Of a stretch of DNA of 64,000 nucleotides, positions 63,678 through 64,000 are shown piece by piece; position 1 is the stretch's first letter, and each line of letters opens with the position of its first letter. The stretch comes from Tunturiibacter empetritectus (GTDB lineage: Bacteria; Acidobacteriota; Terriglobia; Terriglobales; Acidobacteriaceae). Position numbers and translations under genes: made by a program. Below the pieces are notes generated by a model. The model saw nothing but the letters and a program-made list of their open reading frames with translations, was not told the origin of the DNA and made no database searches. Location of the stretch: positions 1 through 64,000 of the forward strand of contig NZ_JACCCU010000001.1 of the NCBI RefSeq assembly GCF_013410875.1, in the 5' to 3' direction.

Positions 63678-63698
63678 CGCGCGAACAATACGCGAACA
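63678..63698 (+). repeat. 21-bp subterminal repeat, right copy
   Basis: Identical to 25202-25222, in the same orientation, 118 bp inside the right attachment repeat. Its partner is 45 bp inside the left one. It is a candidate integrase arm site. Confidence 0.6.
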
Positions 63699-63796
63699 AT
63701 GCGCATCCCAAATCAGCCTAATTTGCCCCAAGCAGTCCTAAAATCGACCGAACATAAATGCTTTCTCTTCAAGTACATCCGCTGATTCCGGGCTAC

Positions 63797-64000
63797 TTAG
63801 CTGAATTGTCCGGCAGCCCTGAAAAGGCCGGCGTCGGCGGTTCGATCCCGTCTCTGGCCACCATTACTGCTACACACTTCCTCCGAGTCTCCCAATACGT
63901 TGAATAATTCAACGTCCCCGGAGACTTGGAGTAGAGGACCATCGGGAGCTTCCTTCGGCGTAAGTATAAGCTGCCAAATATGTTTAGCCATAATCTGCCG
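63797..64000 (-). CDS. C-terminal fragment of a gene entering from the right; possible recombinase
   Basis: An open frame from the right edge to a stop at 63797. The segment WQLILTPKEAPDGPLLQVSGDVELF resembles the ends of serine recombinases (pattern I.LTP... V.GDL), but the match is short and uncertain. The last 25 residues are antisense to the tRNA-derived repeat, so they may be an accident of the insertion. If it is a recombinase, a second element may occupy the same tRNA. The rest lies off the window. Confidence 0.35.
   Translation of the reverse strand, partial: RQIMAKHIWQLILTPKEAPDGPLLQVSGDVELFNVLGDSEEVCSSNGGQRRDRTADAGLFRAAGQFS
63816..63863 (+). repeat. Right attachment repeat (48 bp, 3' part of tRNA-Phe)
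   Basis: Exact copy of 25110-25157. Bases before 63816 do not match the tRNA, so this is only a 3' remnant and not a second tRNA gene. It marks the right boundary of the island. Confidence 0.93.

Larger units (their letters stand above)
25158..63863. mobile_element. Integrative element of about 38.7 kb in tRNA-Phe
   Basis: It is bounded by 48-bp tRNA-derived repeats. At the left end are a tyrosine integrase and an excisionase-like gene. A 21-bp motif repeats inside both ends. Conjugation and partition genes survive only as a pilin/ParB deletion fusion, so the element is probably no longer self-transmissible. The cargo comprises regulators, redox and detoxification enzymes and efflux components. 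Codon choice is visibly less extreme in third-position G than in the left 25 kb, in line with an outside origin. Confidence 0.88.

Noticed and set aside
63797..63863. Second tRNA-Phe gene at the right end
   Set aside because: Only bases from the anticodon stem onward match; the acceptor 5' strand and D-arm are missing, so it is an attachment-site remnant.
1..64000. CRISPR arrays, rRNA genes or large tandem arrays
   Set aside because: No regularly spaced repeats of CRISPR length and no rRNA sequence were seen; the repeats present are att sites, operators and one 12-bp coding repeat.

Overview
The window looks like a chromosome segment of an Acidobacteriota bacterium of the Edaphobacter/Granulicella/Terriglobus type. 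This is an inference from the GC-rich coding bias and the gene content (TonB-domain proteins, a BBP2-type porin, two-component propeller kinases, Reg_prop/Y_Y_Y sensors). No 16S gene is present to confirm it.

Left part, 1-25,082: ordinary chromosome. At the extreme left an IS5-type element runs off the window and has broken a small secreted TonB-domain gene. Then come two hypothetical genes, a secreted esterase, a frameshifted acyltransferase, two small membrane proteins, an outer-membrane beta-barrel, pheS, a GTWxG protein, and a HAD-UbiA prenyltransferase fusion. These are followed by a three-gene RND efflux operon (one adaptor, two permeases), an alpha-glucan phosphorylase, a PLP decarboxylase and a secreted adenosine deaminase.

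Right part, about 25,158-63,863: a 38.7 kb integrative element in a tRNA-Phe(GAA) gene. The last 48 bp of the tRNA are repeated exactly at 63,816-63,863. A tyrosine integrase and an excisionase-like gene sit directly beside the intact tRNA, and an identical 21-bp motif lies just inside both ends. The element is decayed as a conjugative unit. Its only transfer or maintenance remnants are a VirB2/TrbC-like pilin gene joined out of frame, by a deletion, to a ParB-like gene that has lost its N-terminus. A LysR gene nearby is bracketed by a 48-bp inverted repeat.

The cargo (30-62 kb) reads as a detoxification and redox-stress island. It holds a propeller-type histidine kinase with a NarL-type regulator, two isochorismatase-like hydrolases, two alpha/beta hydrolases, Dps, OsmC and a DJ-1/PfpI protein. 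It also holds a quinone-oxidoreductase-like enzyme, four SDRs, a SnoaL-like protein, and two flavoproteins with cyclic-nucleotide-binding and glutaredoxin-like domains that lack the thioredoxin-reductase CxxC. Export is represented by two DHA2-type MFS pumps with a TolC/EmrA-like pair, plus an ACS-type MFS transporter. Regulators include two divergent HxlR proteins and an AraC protein.

The most interesting signal is a palindrome, ACTTCA-N5-TGAAGT, found in five intergenic regions of the island and nowhere else that I noticed. At three of them it covers the -10 region of a promoter with a TTGACA/TTGACG -35 box. This suggests one regulator, possibly an HxlR protein, controls genes scattered over 25 kb of the island.

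The far right, after 63,863, is the end of a further gene that may be a recombinase, so a second element could be stacked at the same tRNA.
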